NCBI GenBank assembly: GCA_963723495.1
Contig: CAVRQR010000013.1
Coordinates: 1 to 64,000, forward strand
DNA from: Gp6-AA40 sp963723495
GTDB lineage: Bacteria > Acidobacteriota > Vicinamibacteria > Vicinamibacterales > UBA2999
Length of the DNA stretch: 64,000 bases
Reading direction: 5' to 3'
The notes under the pieces are model-generated. The model did no database searches, was not told where the DNA came from, and was given only the letters and a program-made list of their open reading frames with translations. The position numbers and the translations under genes were made by a program. Within the stretch, counting starts at the first letter, position 1. Each line of letters starts with the position of its first letter. This document shows, piece by piece, positions 30,699 to 42,019 of the stretch.

Positions 30699-32086
30699 TT
30701 ACATGGGTATGCCGCCGAGGGCCTTGTAGAGCGCGATGACACTGGTGAACACACCAGCCTCGGCCTGTGCCACTGCGTCTTCTGCCTGAAGTTGAGTGCG
30801 CTCCGCATCGAGCAGGGCGAGGAAATCGACGACCCCCTCCCGATAGCGGACGCGTGCGATCGTGGCGGCGCGCGTGCTTTCACGCGCTTGGTCGTCCAGC
30901 TTCACGAGGCGCTCCTGCTCCTCGCGATAGTTGACGAGCGCGTTCTCGGTCTCTTCGAGCGCGCGCAGGACGACCTGCTCGAACTCGGCCAGCGACTCGC
31001 GTGTGACGCCCTCCACGCCGCGCAGGCGGGCGCGCGCACTGCCCAAATCGAACGCCGCCCAACTCAGTGCGGGCGTGACGGCCAACGCGCGGCTGTCCGA
31101 CAGATTCAGCAGGTTGCCTCGTCCGGCCAACAGGCCAAGGAACCCCGACACAGTGATGTGCGGGTAGAGATCGGCCGCAGCCACCGCTTCGCGCGCAGTG
31201 GCCGCCGCGAGCTGGCGTTCCGCCGATCGCACATCGGGCCGGCGGCGGAGGAGCGTGTCAGGCTCGCCGATGGCAAGCTCTTTCGCGAGCGCGGGATAGG
31301 GTCGCGGCGAGAGGTCGATTCCGAGTTCGCCAGGCCTGACCGCGATCAACACCGCGATACGGTGTGTCCTCTCGGCGATGGCGCTCCGTATTGGCGGAAC
31401 GCTCGCCTCGATCGCAGCGACGCGGGCGCTCGCACTCGCGACGTCCTGTTCTTCGCCAAACCCGGCGTCGCGGCGCACCTCTGTGAGGCGGAGCGTTTCG
31501 CGCTGGTTCATGAGGCTCCGATTCGCTACGGCGAGTTGCTGCTGCAGGCCGCGCAGCTCGAAGTAGTTGCGCGCGATTTCGGCCGCCACGCTGACCCGCA
31601 CGTCGTCGACGTCGGCGGCGAAGCTGTCGGCGGTGGCGGCGGCGGCGCGGATCTGCGATCGAATGCGCCCGAAGACATCGATTTCCCAGAAGGCATCGAA
31701 GCCGAGACGATAGGTGGTCAGCCGGCGAGGCTCCTCGGAGAAACCAGGGATGGCTTCGTCGCGGTGGTCAACGACGGCGCCGGCCGTGACGACGGGGAAT
31801 CGATCGTTTTCGACATCGTCGAAGATCGCGCGCGCCTGGTCGACCCGCGCGACGGCGATACGCACGTCGTGATTAGCCACGAGAGCGCGGCCAACGAGCT
31901 CGTCGAGCACCGGGTCTTCGAATTGCTGCCACCACCGCGGGTCGAACGACTGCTCGGACACGGCCGTCGCGTCGACGTTGCGCAACAGCGACAGGAGAGA
32001 CGGTCGGCGCGACATAAGGTGGCCGTACGGCGCATGCACTGACTAGAGTGGCAAGAGCAACCGCGAATGAACAGATTACGGGTCAT
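30699..32086 (-). CDS. RND efflux outer-membrane factor (NodT/OprM-like lipoprotein), N-terminus frameshifted
   Basis: The trunk of an outer-membrane efflux channel is complete: FDPRWWQQFEDPVLDELV, LGFDAFWEIDVFGRI, GEPDTLLRRRPDVRSAERQLAAATA and TPALSWAAFDLGSARARL, all hallmark segments of the family. The N-terminus is split over frames; the corrected reading starts at 32086 and contains a lipobox (LVSAC) and RPPYVAPTV. It is the last gene of the three-gene efflux operon, right behind the pump gene. Confidence 0.85.
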
Positions 32087-32088
32087 GA

Positions 32089-35000
32089 TCAGTGTCCTTC
32101 CGCCGGCACTGGCACCGCGATCGCAGCCGAGGTGCGGTGCGACCGGCGCCGAGTCAGGCGGCCGATGACGATGTAGAAGACAGGCGTGAGGAAGAGACCG
32201 AACAGCGTCACGCCGAGCATGCCGGCGAACACCGCGATCCCCATCGCCTGACGGATTTCAAAGCCGGCGCCGGACGAGAACACGAGCGGAACGACGCCCA
32301 TGATGAAAGCGAGCGACGTCATCAGGATTGGCCGCAGTCGAATGCGGCACGCCGTGAGGATCGCGTCGAGCGCCGACTGACCTTCGTCTTCTCGCTCCTT
32401 TGCGAACTCCACGATGAGGATCGCGTTCTTGCACGCGAGGCCGGCAAGCACCAGAAAGCTGATCTGCGTAAAGACGTTGTTGTCGCCGCCGGTCAGCCAC
32501 ACACCGGCAATGGCCGAGAACAACGTCATCGGGACGATCAGGATCACGCTCAACGGCAGCGACCAGCTCTCGTAGAGCGCGGCAAGCACGACGTAGACGA
32601 GCAGCACGCAGAGAGGAAAGACGAGCAGCATCGTGTTGCCCGCGAGAAGCTCCTGGTAGGCGAGCTCCGTCCACTCGAAGGTCATCCCCGACGGCAGTTG
32701 CCCATTGAGGACGTCCGCGATCGCGGCCTGTGCCTGACCCGAGCTGTGGCCAGGCGACGGGCCGCCGTTGATCTCCGCAGCGGGGTAGCCGTTGTAGTGC
32801 ATGACCTGGTCGGGGCCGTAACTGCGCTTGACGGTCACGAGCGATCCGAGCGGCACCATGCCGCCGTGCGCGTTGCGCGTTTCGAGACGGCGGATTTGTT
32901 CAGGCTGCAGTCGAAATGCAGACTCGGCCTGCGCGTTGACCTGATAGGTCCGGCCGAATCGATTGAAGTCGTTCACATAGAGCGAGCCGAGATAGACCTG
33001 TAGCGTCTCGAAGACGTCGGTCAGCGCCACTCCGTAGCTCTTCACGCGCTCGCGATCGACGTCCGCATCGATCTGCGGCACGCTGACCTGGAAGCTCGAG
33101 AAGAGTCCGGCCAGCGACGGCGCCTGCTGCGCCTTCGCCATGCTCGCTTGCACCTGTTCGTAGAGGTCTTCGAAGCCACGTCCCGCGCGATCCTCGACGT
33201 AGAGCTTGAAGCCTCCGACCTGTCCCAATCCCTGCACTGGCGGCGGCGGAAAGATGGCGACGATCGCCTCCTGGATCTGGCCGAAGAACTGACCGTTGAG
33301 CGCCTGAACGATTGCCCCAGCCTGGAGGTCGCTGCTGGTGCGTTCCTCCGACGGCTTCAACACGACGAACGCGATCCCGGCATTGGGCTGGTTGACGAAG
33401 CCATTGATTGAGAGCCCGGGAAACGCGACCGAGCTCAGAACGCCCGGGTGCTGGAGCGCGATCGACGACATCTTGCGAATGACGGCATCGGTCCGATCCA
33501 GCGTGGAGCCGTCGGGCAGCTGCGCGAATGCGACGAGGTATTCCTTGTCCTGCGTCGGCACGAATCCCGGCGGCACTCGCGAGAACCCGCGCCTGTCAGA
33601 CCGACGAGCCCGACATACAGAACGATCGCCACCGCCGCAACGCGGAGCACTCGTCCAACGCCCTCCGTGTAGGCTCCGGACGCGCGGGTGAAGAAGTGGT
33701 TGAACCCGCGGAAGAACCATCCAAACAGGCGATCGGCTGATCCGCTGCACGACATCGCGCGGCGCACCGTGCGGCCTCAGCAGCCGCGACGCCAGCGCCG
33801 GACTGAGCGTCAGCGAATTGAACGCCGAGATCACCGTGGAGATCGCGATCGTCAGCGCGAACTGGCGATAGAACTGGCCCGTGAGGCCGCTGACGAACGC
33901 CGTCGGCACGAACACCGCGCAGAGCACGAGCGCGATGGCGATGATCGGCCCCGAGACTTCCTCCATCGCCCGTCGTCGTCGCTTCGACGGGCGGCAATCC
34001 GAGCTCGATGTGCCGCTCCACGTTCTCCACGACCACAATCGCATCGTCCACGACGATGCCGATCGAGAGCACGAGGCCGAAGAGCGAGAGCGTGTTGAGC
34101 GAGAAGCCCATCGCCAGCATGACCGCGAACGTGCCGATGAGCGAGACCGGGACGGCGACGAGCGGGATGATCGAAGCGCGCCATGTCTGCAGGAACACCA
34201 TGACGACGATCACCACGAGGAGGATCGCTTCAAAGAGCGTCTCGACGACGGCGCGAATCGAGTTGCGGACGAACGTGGTCGGGTCGTACACGATGCGGTA
34301 GTCGACGCCTTCGGGGAACGACTGCTTCAACGTGCTCATGACCTCGCGAACCTGGTTCGAGGCCTCGATGGCGTTCGTCCCCGGCCGCTGGAAGATTCCG
34401 ATCGCGACTGCCGGCTTGTTGTCCAACAGACTTCGCAGCGCGTACACGTTGGCGCCGAGCTCGACGCGTCCCACATCGCGAACGCGTGTGATCTGTCCGT
34501 CCGGCGTGGCGCGGACCACGATGTCGGCGAACTCGTCTTCCGTCGTCAGCCGGCCGCGCGTGTTGACGGAGAGCTGGAACGTCGTGTCGACGGGTGCCGG
34601 CTGCGCACCGAGGACGCCGGCCGCGACCTGAATGTTCTGTTCACGAATGGCGCGAATGACGTCTGATGTCGTCAGCCGGCGCGATGCCAGGCGATCGGGA
34701 TCGAGCCAGACACGCATGCTGTATTCGCCGGCGCCGAAGACCTGCGCGCTGCCGACCCCGGGAATGCGGGCGAGCTCGTCCTTCACCCGCAGGTGGGCGA
34801 AGTTCGAGAGGTAGAGCATGTCGTAGCGCTCGTCGGGCGAGACGAGGTGAACGACCATGATGAAATCGGGCGTCGACTTCTCCGTGACGACGCCGATGCG
34901 CTGGACTTCAGACGGGCAGCCGCGGCAGCGCCTGCGCGACGCGGTTCTGCACCTGTACCTGCGCGTTGTCGAGATCGGTCCCGAGTGCGAAGGTGACGGT

Positions 35001-35277
35001 GAGCGTCATCCGCCCGTCAGAGGTCGCCTGCGAGAACATGTAGAGCATGTCCTCGACGCCGTTGATCTGCTGCTCGAGCGGCGAGGCAACGGTCTCGGCA
35101 ATCACGCGCGGATTCGCGCCCGGGTAGGTCGCCCGCACGACCACGGTTGGCGGCACGACCTGCGGGTACTCGCTGATCGGCAGCTGGAAGAGAGCGAGGG
35201 CGCCGGCGACGACAATCACCAGCGACAGCACGGCCGCAAAGATCGGCCGATCGACGAAGAACCTGCGAGAATTTCAT
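32089..35277 (-). CDS. RND multidrug efflux pump, inner-membrane transporter (AcrB/MexB-like, HAE1), frameshifted
   Basis: Reconstructed length about 1060 residues, as expected. Segments in order: PISEYPQVVPPTVVVRATYPGA, GIVVDDAIVVVENVERH (TM4 with the proton-relay Asp pair region), GPGFVPTQDKEYL-like PPGFVPTQDKEY, and C-terminal AGLACKNAILIVEFAKE (TM10 with the Lys relay). The frame changes near 35240, 34900, 33980, 33745 and 33590. The pump couples proton influx to export of hydrophobic compounds, with the adaptor encoded just upstream and the outer-membrane factor just downstream. Confidence 0.88.
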
Positions 35278-35286
35278 ATACGGAGC

Positions 35287-36456
35287 TCAGTTGGAGGAGG
35301 GTTCGTTGACTGACGCGACCTGCGCCATGTCGACGACGACGGGCGTGACCTGCGCGCCGGGCCGCACGCGCTGCAGGCCGTTGATGACGACCGGTTCGCC
35401 TGCGGCCAGGCCGGAGCGGACGACGCGCAAGCCATCGACGATCGGGCCGAGCGTCACCGTCCGGTATTCGATCTCGTGCTTCGGTCCCACGACGTAGACG
35501 AACTTCTTGCTCAGATCCGTCCCGACGGCGCGGTCCTGAATCAGCAGTCCGTGGTAGGAGCCGGTACCGGCGAGACGCAGCCGGACGAAGAGCCCAGGCG
35601 TCAGCTGTCCGTCGGTGTTTCGAAACACGGCGCGTCCGCGAATCGTGCCCGTCGCGCCATCGAGCTGGTTGTCGAGGAAGTCCAATCGGCCCTGACGAGG
35701 GAAGCCCTCATCGTTGGCCAGCGCCATCCGGATGGGGAGCTCGCTCGATCGCCTTGCGGCTGCGCGGATCCGTGCCGCCGCCGGCGCGTGTACTTGAGGA
35801 AGATCTGCTCGTCCGCGTCGAAGTACGCGTAGACGGGATCGAGCGAGCACCACCGTCGTGAGCAGCGTGGCCTCGCCGGGTCCGCTCGAAACGAGGTTGC
35901 CTTCCGTGACGATCGCGCGCCCGACGCGGCCGTCGATGGGCGAGGTGACCTGCGTGAACTCGAGGTTCAATTCCGCCGCCCGCAGCGCGGCCTCGACAGC
36001 CGCTGTCTGCGCCGACGACTCCTGCGCAAACGCCGCACGCCGGTCGTGCTCTTCGCTCGCGATGGCGTTTTCAGCGCTCAGACGTTCCGCACGCCGCAGT
36101 TCCGAGTCTGCACGCTGAGCCGTCGCGTGCGCGCGGGCGAGCTCGGCGCGAAGACGATCGACTTCAGCCTGGAACGGCCGCGGATCGATCTGAAACAGCA
36201 GGTCGCCTCGGCGGACGATGGCGCCTTCCTCGAATCGCACGGCAGCGACAAGCCTGAGACGCGCGGCCGGACATCGACGGTGTCAACGGCCTGTAACCGG
36301 CCGGTGAATTCATCCCATTCGGTGACGTCGCGCGAGAGGACGTGCGCGACCGTGACCTGTGGTGGTGGCAGGTGGAGCTTGTTGCGCCGCCGTGTGCGTG
36401 CTGCAGCCGAACGAGAGTGTGGCGAGGGCGAGCGATGCGAGAGCAATGAGCTTCAT
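35287..36456 (-). CDS. RND efflux periplasmic adaptor (membrane-fusion lipoprotein), frameshifted
   Basis: Lipoprotein signal MKLIALASLALATLSFGC, then the barrel-sandwich entry VTEWDEFTGRLQAVDTVDVRPRVSG, RGDLLFQIDPRPFQAEVDRL, a long helical hairpin, and AELNLEFTQVTSPIDGRVG. The frame breaks near 36370 and 36245, and a short out-of-frame patch lies at about 35770-35850, where DPVYAYFDADEQIFL is seen in another frame. The C-terminal membrane-proximal domain is intact (PGLFVRLRLAG, VINGLQRVRPGAQV). First gene of the efflux operon. Confidence 0.87.
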
Positions 36457-36502
36457 ACAGTCGCAGTCTGGCTGTCCGACGCGTGTCAAACAATCGGGCA
36501 GT

Positions 36503-36531
36503 GGGCGCATACGCGACTCGCGCATGCGCCC
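36503..36531. promoter_or_regulatory. Nested inverted repeat between the efflux operon and the two-component system
   Basis: Arms GGGCGCAT (36503-36510) and ATGCGCCC (36524-36531) enclose an inner CGCG-ACT-CGCG repeat. Only one base pair breaks the whole 29-base dyad. It sits in the 219-base divergent region between the adaptor gene and the sensor kinase gene, which has no other feature, and is a candidate operator. Confidence 0.5.
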
Positions 36532-36675
36532 GAGGTCCGACCCGCGACATTCCGACGAGGGCGATCTACGACTTTTGGACGAGGGAATCCTCGGCCGTGC
36601 AGACCATCTCGTCATCGCAGGGCGACTCTGCTTGATAATTGAAGTTGCCGACGCGTGTCCGTAGCGGGAAGCGTC

Positions 36676-38008
36676 ATGTCTGAACCGAAGACGGCCGTTG
36701 AAGTGGAATGTGACAACGCCAGGCACAGCCGCGCTGCCGCTCGATACCCACGATCCGGAGATGCTGCGTGCCGCGCTCGTCCGCGAAAACATCGAGCGAC
36801 GTCGCGCCGAGTGCCTCGCGAAGATTCAGACCGACGTCGTGAAGATCGCCGTCGATCTGCTCGTCCGCGAGCCCGACATCGACGGCTTCTTCCGCGCCTT
36901 GTTGAAGACACTTGCGGAAGAGGGTGAGAGCCACAAGGTCGGCGTCTGGCTGATCGACGACGATCGCCAGGGCTGCGATCTCTGGATGGTGCACCTGGAC
37001 GACAAGGTGATTACCGCGGAAAGCCCCGAGTGGCAGACGACGACGTTTCCGCGACGGATGATGGCGGAGCATCTGTTCGCTTACGCGCCGGGATGGCACC
37101 AGACGATCGAGTACCAGCTGCGACGATCGAGCGACTGCCGGAGGCGCTGCGCAACTTCATCAGCCGTGAAGGGCTGAGGACGACCGTCATCACCCCGCTC
37201 GTGCTGAGCGGCAACAACCTTGGCTGGGTGACGCTCTGCGCCGTCGAGACACCCGAGTGTTCGGGGCAGTGGTGGCGCATCGCGCTGATTGAAGCGATCG
37301 CGCAGGCAGGCGGCGCTGGCGCTCCATCACAGCCGGCTGGTGGAGCTCAATCGAGTCGAGGAGCGCAGGAAAGCGATCCTCGAGGAGCGGAATCGGCTGG
37401 CGCGTGACATCCACGACACGCTCGCCCAGGGCTTCGGCGCGATCCTGATGCAGCTGCAGGCTGCGCAGCGCGAAGCCTGTGTGCTTTCTCCAGCCGCCGC
37501 CGTGAGCATCGAGACGGCGATCGAGCTTGCGCGCACGCACATGGTGCAGGCCCGCCGCTCGGTCGGAGCCCTGCGGCCGAACGTGTCCGGTGAAGAAGAT
37601 CTCGTCCGCGCGATCAAGCGCATCGCGGAGCTGGGACGGCGCACGGCAAATGTCCCGATCGATTTGCAGCTCGACGAGCTGCCGCGCTTTGGCGACGGCG
37701 TCGAACGCGAGGTCGCCGGGATCGTGCAGGAAGCGCTGACCAACGCGCTGCGCCACGCGCGTGCCCGTCGAATCACTATCCGTGCCTCGACGGTCAATTC
37801 ACTCGGCCTGCGGCTGTCGGTGGCTGACGACGGACGGGGGTTCACGCAAGGGCAGTCCTCGTCAGGATTCGGGATGACGAGCATGCAGGAACGCGCGGAG
37901 CGAATCGGGGCGTCGCTGACGATCGTCACGGCGCCTCGCAGCGGGACCGAGGTCGTGCTCGCCTGGGAACCCTCGTCGCTCCTCACTCAGGTTTATGCCA
38001 TCAACTGA
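36676..38008 (+). CDS. NarL-type sensor histidine kinase with GAF domain, frameshifted
   Basis: An N-terminal GAF-like sensor (REPDIDGFFRALLKTLAEEGE, VGVWLIDDDRQGCDLW) is followed by a HisKA_3 dimerisation domain with the phospho-acceptor His in LARDIHDTLAQGFGAIL and by an HATPase domain (EALTNALRHARAR, VADDGRGF, GFGMTSMQERA). Frame breaks lie near 37115 and 37315, and perhaps near 36715; either the ATG at 36676 or a TTG at 36698 could be the start. No transmembrane helix, so it senses a cytosolic signal. It overlaps the response-regulator gene and is divergent from the efflux operon. Confidence 0.82.
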
Positions 38009-38646
38009 CGTCGCGTCACCCACGTCGCGCGCAAGCGTTCTGCTGGTTGACGACCATGCCCTGCTCAGAACGGGTGTGGCCAACATCATCAACCAGGAAA
38101 CCGATCTCCATGTGGTCGCCGAAGCCGGCAATGGCGTCGAGGCGCTCGAAGCGTTCGATCGCTATCATCCGGATGTGACGCTGCTCGATCTCCGCATGCC
38201 GGTCATGGAAGGCGTCGAGGTCGTCCGGCGGATGCGGGAAAAGGATCCGCGCGCTCGCGTGATCATCCTGACGACCTACGACACCGACGAAGAGATTTCA
38301 CGCGCGCTGAAAGCGGGTGCCAAGGCATACGTGCTGAAGGACATCTCGGCCGAACGCGCTCATCGCATGTATCCGCGACGTGCTGGCCGGCAAGACGTAT
38401 CTGGCGCCGGCGGCGGCGGCCAAGCTCGCCGAAGACGTCACGCGCGTCCAGCTCACGCCGCGCGAGCTCTCGACGCTGCGACTGCTCGCAGACGGCAAAG
38501 CCAACAAGGAGATCGCGACCGAGCTCGGCATCAGCGAGCGCACGGTCAAGACACACCTCGGTCATCTTTTCGAGAAACTGGGCGTGACCAGCCGGACCGA
38601 GGCCGTGAAGATCGCCACGCGTCGCGGCCTCGTTCGCCTCGGGTAG
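37995..38646 (+). CDS. NarL/FixJ-family response regulator, one frameshift
   Basis: Receiver domain with VLLVDDHALLRTG (acidic pair), TLLDLRMPVMEG (phospho-acceptor Asp) and GAKAYVLKD (Lys). After a frameshift near 38350 the LuxR-type helix-turn-helix follows: LTPRELSTLRLLADGKANKEIATELGISERTVKTHLGHLFEKLGV. The start overlaps the kinase gene by 14 bases. It probably regulates the divergent RND operon; the inverted repeat at 36503-36531 is a candidate target. Confidence 0.88.
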
Positions 38647-38662
38647 CCGGAACACCCGGGAT

Positions 38663-39950
38663 TCAGATCACACGCAGACTGCTGCCGGCGTCGAGAAACT
38701 TGAACGTCATGCGGCCTTTGCTCGCTTTGGCGAGCGTGCGCACCTTTCGTTCCAGGGCACGCATGTGGGCGACTTCCTTGTGCCCCGCGACCGCCGCACT
38801 GCAGTTGAACCAGAACTTGAATTTCCCAGGGGCTTTCAGGCGCCGCTTTGCCATCAGCTCGACGACGTCAACGGCCGGATTCCCATGCTTGCCGTCGCCG
38901 CAGAAGATGTAGTGCGTCGCAATCACGCGGTCGAGGAGATCGGTATCGACCACGTTGTTCCTGGAGCCGTGATGGGGGACTTTGAGAATGTCCACCGTGA
39001 ACGGCCGTCCATTGTCGTCCAGATGTCCCGTGTCCTTCAGTCCCTCCACGAGGTGATCCCATCGGCCGTCGCCGGTGAGCAGGATCGACTGGGCGCCTTC
39101 CTCGACGAGCAGCATCAGAGAGGCGAGGTTCGGCGGTGTGACGCTGTCGGGATCACCGAACGCTTCGGCCTGCAGTTGAATCATGGCGAACAGGTGATCG
39201 AAGTCGGCGGCGCCGATCGCTTTCTCGTCCGCCCGCGACTGCTTCGCTGAGCTTGGTGAGGAACGTCCGGCTCGTGGCCTTGTCGAGCCAGTCTTTCCAC
39301 TCCGTTCGCAGGTCCTCGAGTTGCTTCGTGGATGGCGCCAGTATGGTGATGGCGAAGTTACCGAGCTTGATTGGCGTCTGGCCTTTTCGGCGCATCAACA
39401 GCTTGCCTTCGGCCTGCCGGTTCAGCGGGATGTTCAGTTGGTTGGCTGCGATGCGCCGTGACACCCGGATGGCTTCACCGACGCTGGACGTCAGCGCTGC
39501 CTGGGCCCGGCCGATCTCGCGCAGGCTATCGAGTTCTGCGCCGGACAGCACCGGCGCCATGGCGGCAAGCGTTTCCTCGATCGGTTCCGCGTTCCTCGGG
39601 AGTTGATCGCGGAAGCCGTTGTGCCAGATCCCGCCTATCTCCGGCGGCCGCGGCGCACGCGGCGGCTTGTGCTTGCGATTGCCGTTCTTGACCTGATGCT
39701 CGTGCACCCGCCACAGCACTTCGTCGTCGAGCATCCGGAGCACACCGCCGATGTGGTCCTGATCGATGTGCGACACGTACACGAGGTCGATGTCCTTCTT
39801 TTTCTTCTTGCGAAGCGCGGAGATCCCGGAGGCGACGTGGGCGCTGTACGCGTCTGGCATTCCGCCGTCGACGAGGATTCGCGTCTCGTCGCCGGTGTCG
39901 GCGAGCAGCAGGCAGTCACCCTTCCCGGACTGAAACATGGTGAGCTGCAT
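38663..39950 (-). CDS. MBL-fold hydrolase (ComEC-like) coupled to the S8 protease, one frameshift
   Basis: The start reads MQLTMFQSGKGDCLLL with LVDGG, then the metal motif SHIDQDHIGG (HxDxDH, the form seen in ComEC-type domains). A long insert of about 130 residues follows, then after a frameshift near 39225 come SILLTGDGRWDHLVEG and VDILKVPHHGSRNN, the C-terminal metal His pair. Corrected length about 428 residues. There is no signal peptide, so the enzyme is cytosolic. Its ATG shares one base with the stop of the protease gene (TAATG), so the two are translated together. Related MBL domains act on nucleic acids or nucleotides. Confidence 0.8.
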
Positions 39951-41986
39951 TACTTGAGATCCTTTCTACCGTCGATCTGATCCACCTCGGCGAGCGCGGC
40001 ATCCGGATCGATGACGCCGAACCCGGCGTCATTCGTCCACTCGAAGCCGGCCCCCGGCAGCGGCTTTGCCGTTCGCTTGAGAATCGCTTCGATCTGAGCG
40101 GCCGTCAGCCGCCGGTTCTTGGCCAGCATCAGACCGACGACGCCGGTGACGAACGGACTGGCCATGCTCGTGCCCGTCATGCCGATCCACTCCTCGCCAT
40201 CGCCGGCAAAGCCCTTGGCTGCGACGATGTCCGTCCCGGGTGCGGCGATATCCGGTTTCTGGCGCCCGTCGCGTGTTGGTCCCTGGCTGCTCGAGATGTT
40301 GATCCTGTTCGCGACGGCATCGAGGTTGGCCACGGTGATCACCCGGTTCGCACAACCGAGCGAGCTCACGGTCGTGTTGTCGACCAATGAGCTCTCGGTG
40401 AAGAACGATGGAAACGCCCAGGCCTCGCGCTCGGCGACACGACCGAGTTGCTGCGGGTCGTCGCGCTCGATCCAGGAGTGGAATCGGCCGTCCCTGATCT
40501 CGCGCGCATGCAGGCGCACCATCCATGTGCCCGCCGGCACACCCACGACTTCGGTCGCAGAGAAGAACGGGCTCAGATAGAGGCTGATGTAATTGTGGCC
40601 GTTGGCCGGGTGATAGACCTCGTTGTAGACGCTCAGAACGGTCCCGTCCTCGATGATGCGATTCTCGATGAACTCGCGCGGTTCGATCGGACCGATCCAG
40701 TCCTTGCCGGGCGGCTTCACCGAGACGGCGATCCGATCCTGCGCGCTGAACCAGATTTCCATCTCGTTCTCGGAGACATCCATGATGCCGTTGCCGACGA
40801 CGACCCACTCCATGTCGCGCACGAGACCCGCGGCCGGGATCGTGCCGCTCGAGTGGATTCTCCCGGTGATGAACCCGAGGTCGTTTTCGGACTCGGCGCG
40901 CTCCTGGCCGGAGTTGCCCGCGGCGACGACGACCGCTCGCCCTGAGGTCGTCAGCGCGGCGTCGATCCAGCGTGTGACCGCCGCGCTCCCGTCGTGCGCG
41001 TGCCCGTTGGTCGCCAGGCTGACGTTGATGACAACCGGCTTGTTGAGTTCTGCGCCAAGCCGCAGCAGGTAGTCCACGGCATCGGCCAGCCTGCTGGAGT
41101 CGTAGAAGGAGAGCCTGCGGTCCTCGTCCGACTGCGGCAGTGAGATCAGCACACCAGCGATGTCCGCGTTTCGGCAGACGCCGCGGTTGCCGGCCGCGAT
41201 GCTGGCAACGTGCGTGGCGTGCGACCCTTCGACCAGCTGTGATTGCTTTTCGATGTCGGTTGCGGGCAGTCCCAGGCGAGGTGCGGCCTTGAGGGCAGCG
41301 TTGAGGTGCTCACGATGGAATTCGGCGCCGTAACTGAACTGGCTGCCCTCGGGGCTCTCTCGTTCGCTTCCGCCCTGATCCCATATCCGCACGAAGCGGG
41401 TGCTGCCCTTACCATCGAGGAAGTCCGAATGAGCAAAATCGAAGCCCTGCACGTCGACGATGCCAATGAGGACATCCTGGCCGTACTTGTGTTTGCCTGC
41501 TCCCTGGAACCGGCGGAGATCCGTTGACGGCGCCTTGGGTCGCAACTCCGCGAGGGCGGGCATCGGTGCCTTCAGTGCTTCAGCGATCTCGACGAAGGCC
41601 ACCTGCGGCGCGCTGGCCAGTTTCGGAACGTCATTGAGCTTGGTCTGCACCTGCATGATGCGGCCGCTGCGCGAGGTGGGGCGATCATGCCAGGGTGGAT
41701 CCTCGGCTCTCGCGTCATCGAGGTAGACGAAGACGTTGGTCAGGACATCGGGCGTGATGGCCTTGAGCCGCGGCGCCTTCAGTTTCTTCTTCATTTCCTT
41801 CCGGGTTACCCCCGCGGCAGCCTTGCCCCGCAGTGGCGGCACCTTCTTCAGCAAATCGGGCTTGACCACCGACAGTGCCGCGCACCGTTCCGCGCGCACG
41901 ACGTTCACGGTCGTATCGCCGTCGGCGATCATCCGCAGCTTGGGCTGAAGCTTGCGAAGAATCTCATTCCCAACTTTTGGAGGCAT
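39950..41986 (-). CDS. Cytosolic subtilisin-like S8 peptidase
   Basis: A 678-residue protein without signal peptide. An N-terminal domain of about 160 residues precedes the protease: catalytic Asp in VLIGIVDVQGFDFAHSDF, His in EGSHATHVASIAAGN, oxyanion Asn in VVAAGNSGQE, and Ser in GTSMASPFVTGVVGL. Between His/Asn and Ser lies an insert of about 170 residues of beta character. The start at 41986 gives a plausible leader (MPPKVGNEILRKLQPKLR) with GGAGG-like bases nearby. It is upstream of and translationally coupled to an MBL-fold enzyme. A protease-MBL pairing of this kind is known from bacterial conflict systems, but no NTPase partner is present here. Confidence 0.88.
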   Translation of the reverse strand: MPPKVGNEILRKLQPKLRMIADGDTTVNVVRAERCAALSVVKPDLLKKVPPLRGKAAAGVTRKEMKKKLKAPRLKAITPDVLTNVFVYLDDARAEDPPWHDRPTSRSGRIMQVQTKLNDVPKLASAPQVAFVEIAEALKAPMPALAELRPKAPSTDLRRFQGAGKHKYGQDVLIGIVDVQGFDFAHSDFLDGKGSTRFVRIWDQGGSERESPEGSQFSYGAEFHREHLNAALKAAPRLGLPATDIEKQSQLVEGSHATHVASIAAGNRGVCRNADIAGVLISLPQSDEDRRLSFYDSSRLADAVDYLLRLGAELNKPVVINVSLATNGHAHDGSAAVTRWIDAALTTSGRAVVVAAGNSGQERAESENDLGFITGRIHSSGTIPAAGLVRDMEWVVVGNGIMDVSENEMEIWFSAQDRIAVSVKPPGKDWIGPIEPREFIENRIIEDGTVLSVYNEVYHPANGHNYISLYLSPFFSATEVVGVPAGTWMVRLHAREIRDGRFHSWIERDDPQQLGRVAEREAWAFPSFFTESSLVDNTTVSSLGCANRVITVANLDAVANRINISSSQGPTRDGRQKPDIAAPGTDIVAAKGFAGDGEEWIGMTGTSMASPFVTGVVGLMLAKNRRLTAAQIEAILKRTAKPLPGAGFEWTNDAGFGVIDPDAALAEVDQIDGRKDLK

Positions 41987-42019
41987 AGTCCATCTCGCAG
42001 ACGCAGGAGTGCCTGAGTG

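Noticed and set aside
30465..32042. 525-codon open frame on the plus strand
   Set aside because: It lies antisense to the outer-membrane efflux factor, whose motifs are unambiguous; the composition (Arg, Asp, His, Gly) is that of a GC-rich shadow frame.
38663..41986. Reading the protease as a secreted subtilisin
   Set aside because: There is no signal peptide or membrane helix at its N-terminus, and it is coupled to a cytosolic MBL enzyme.
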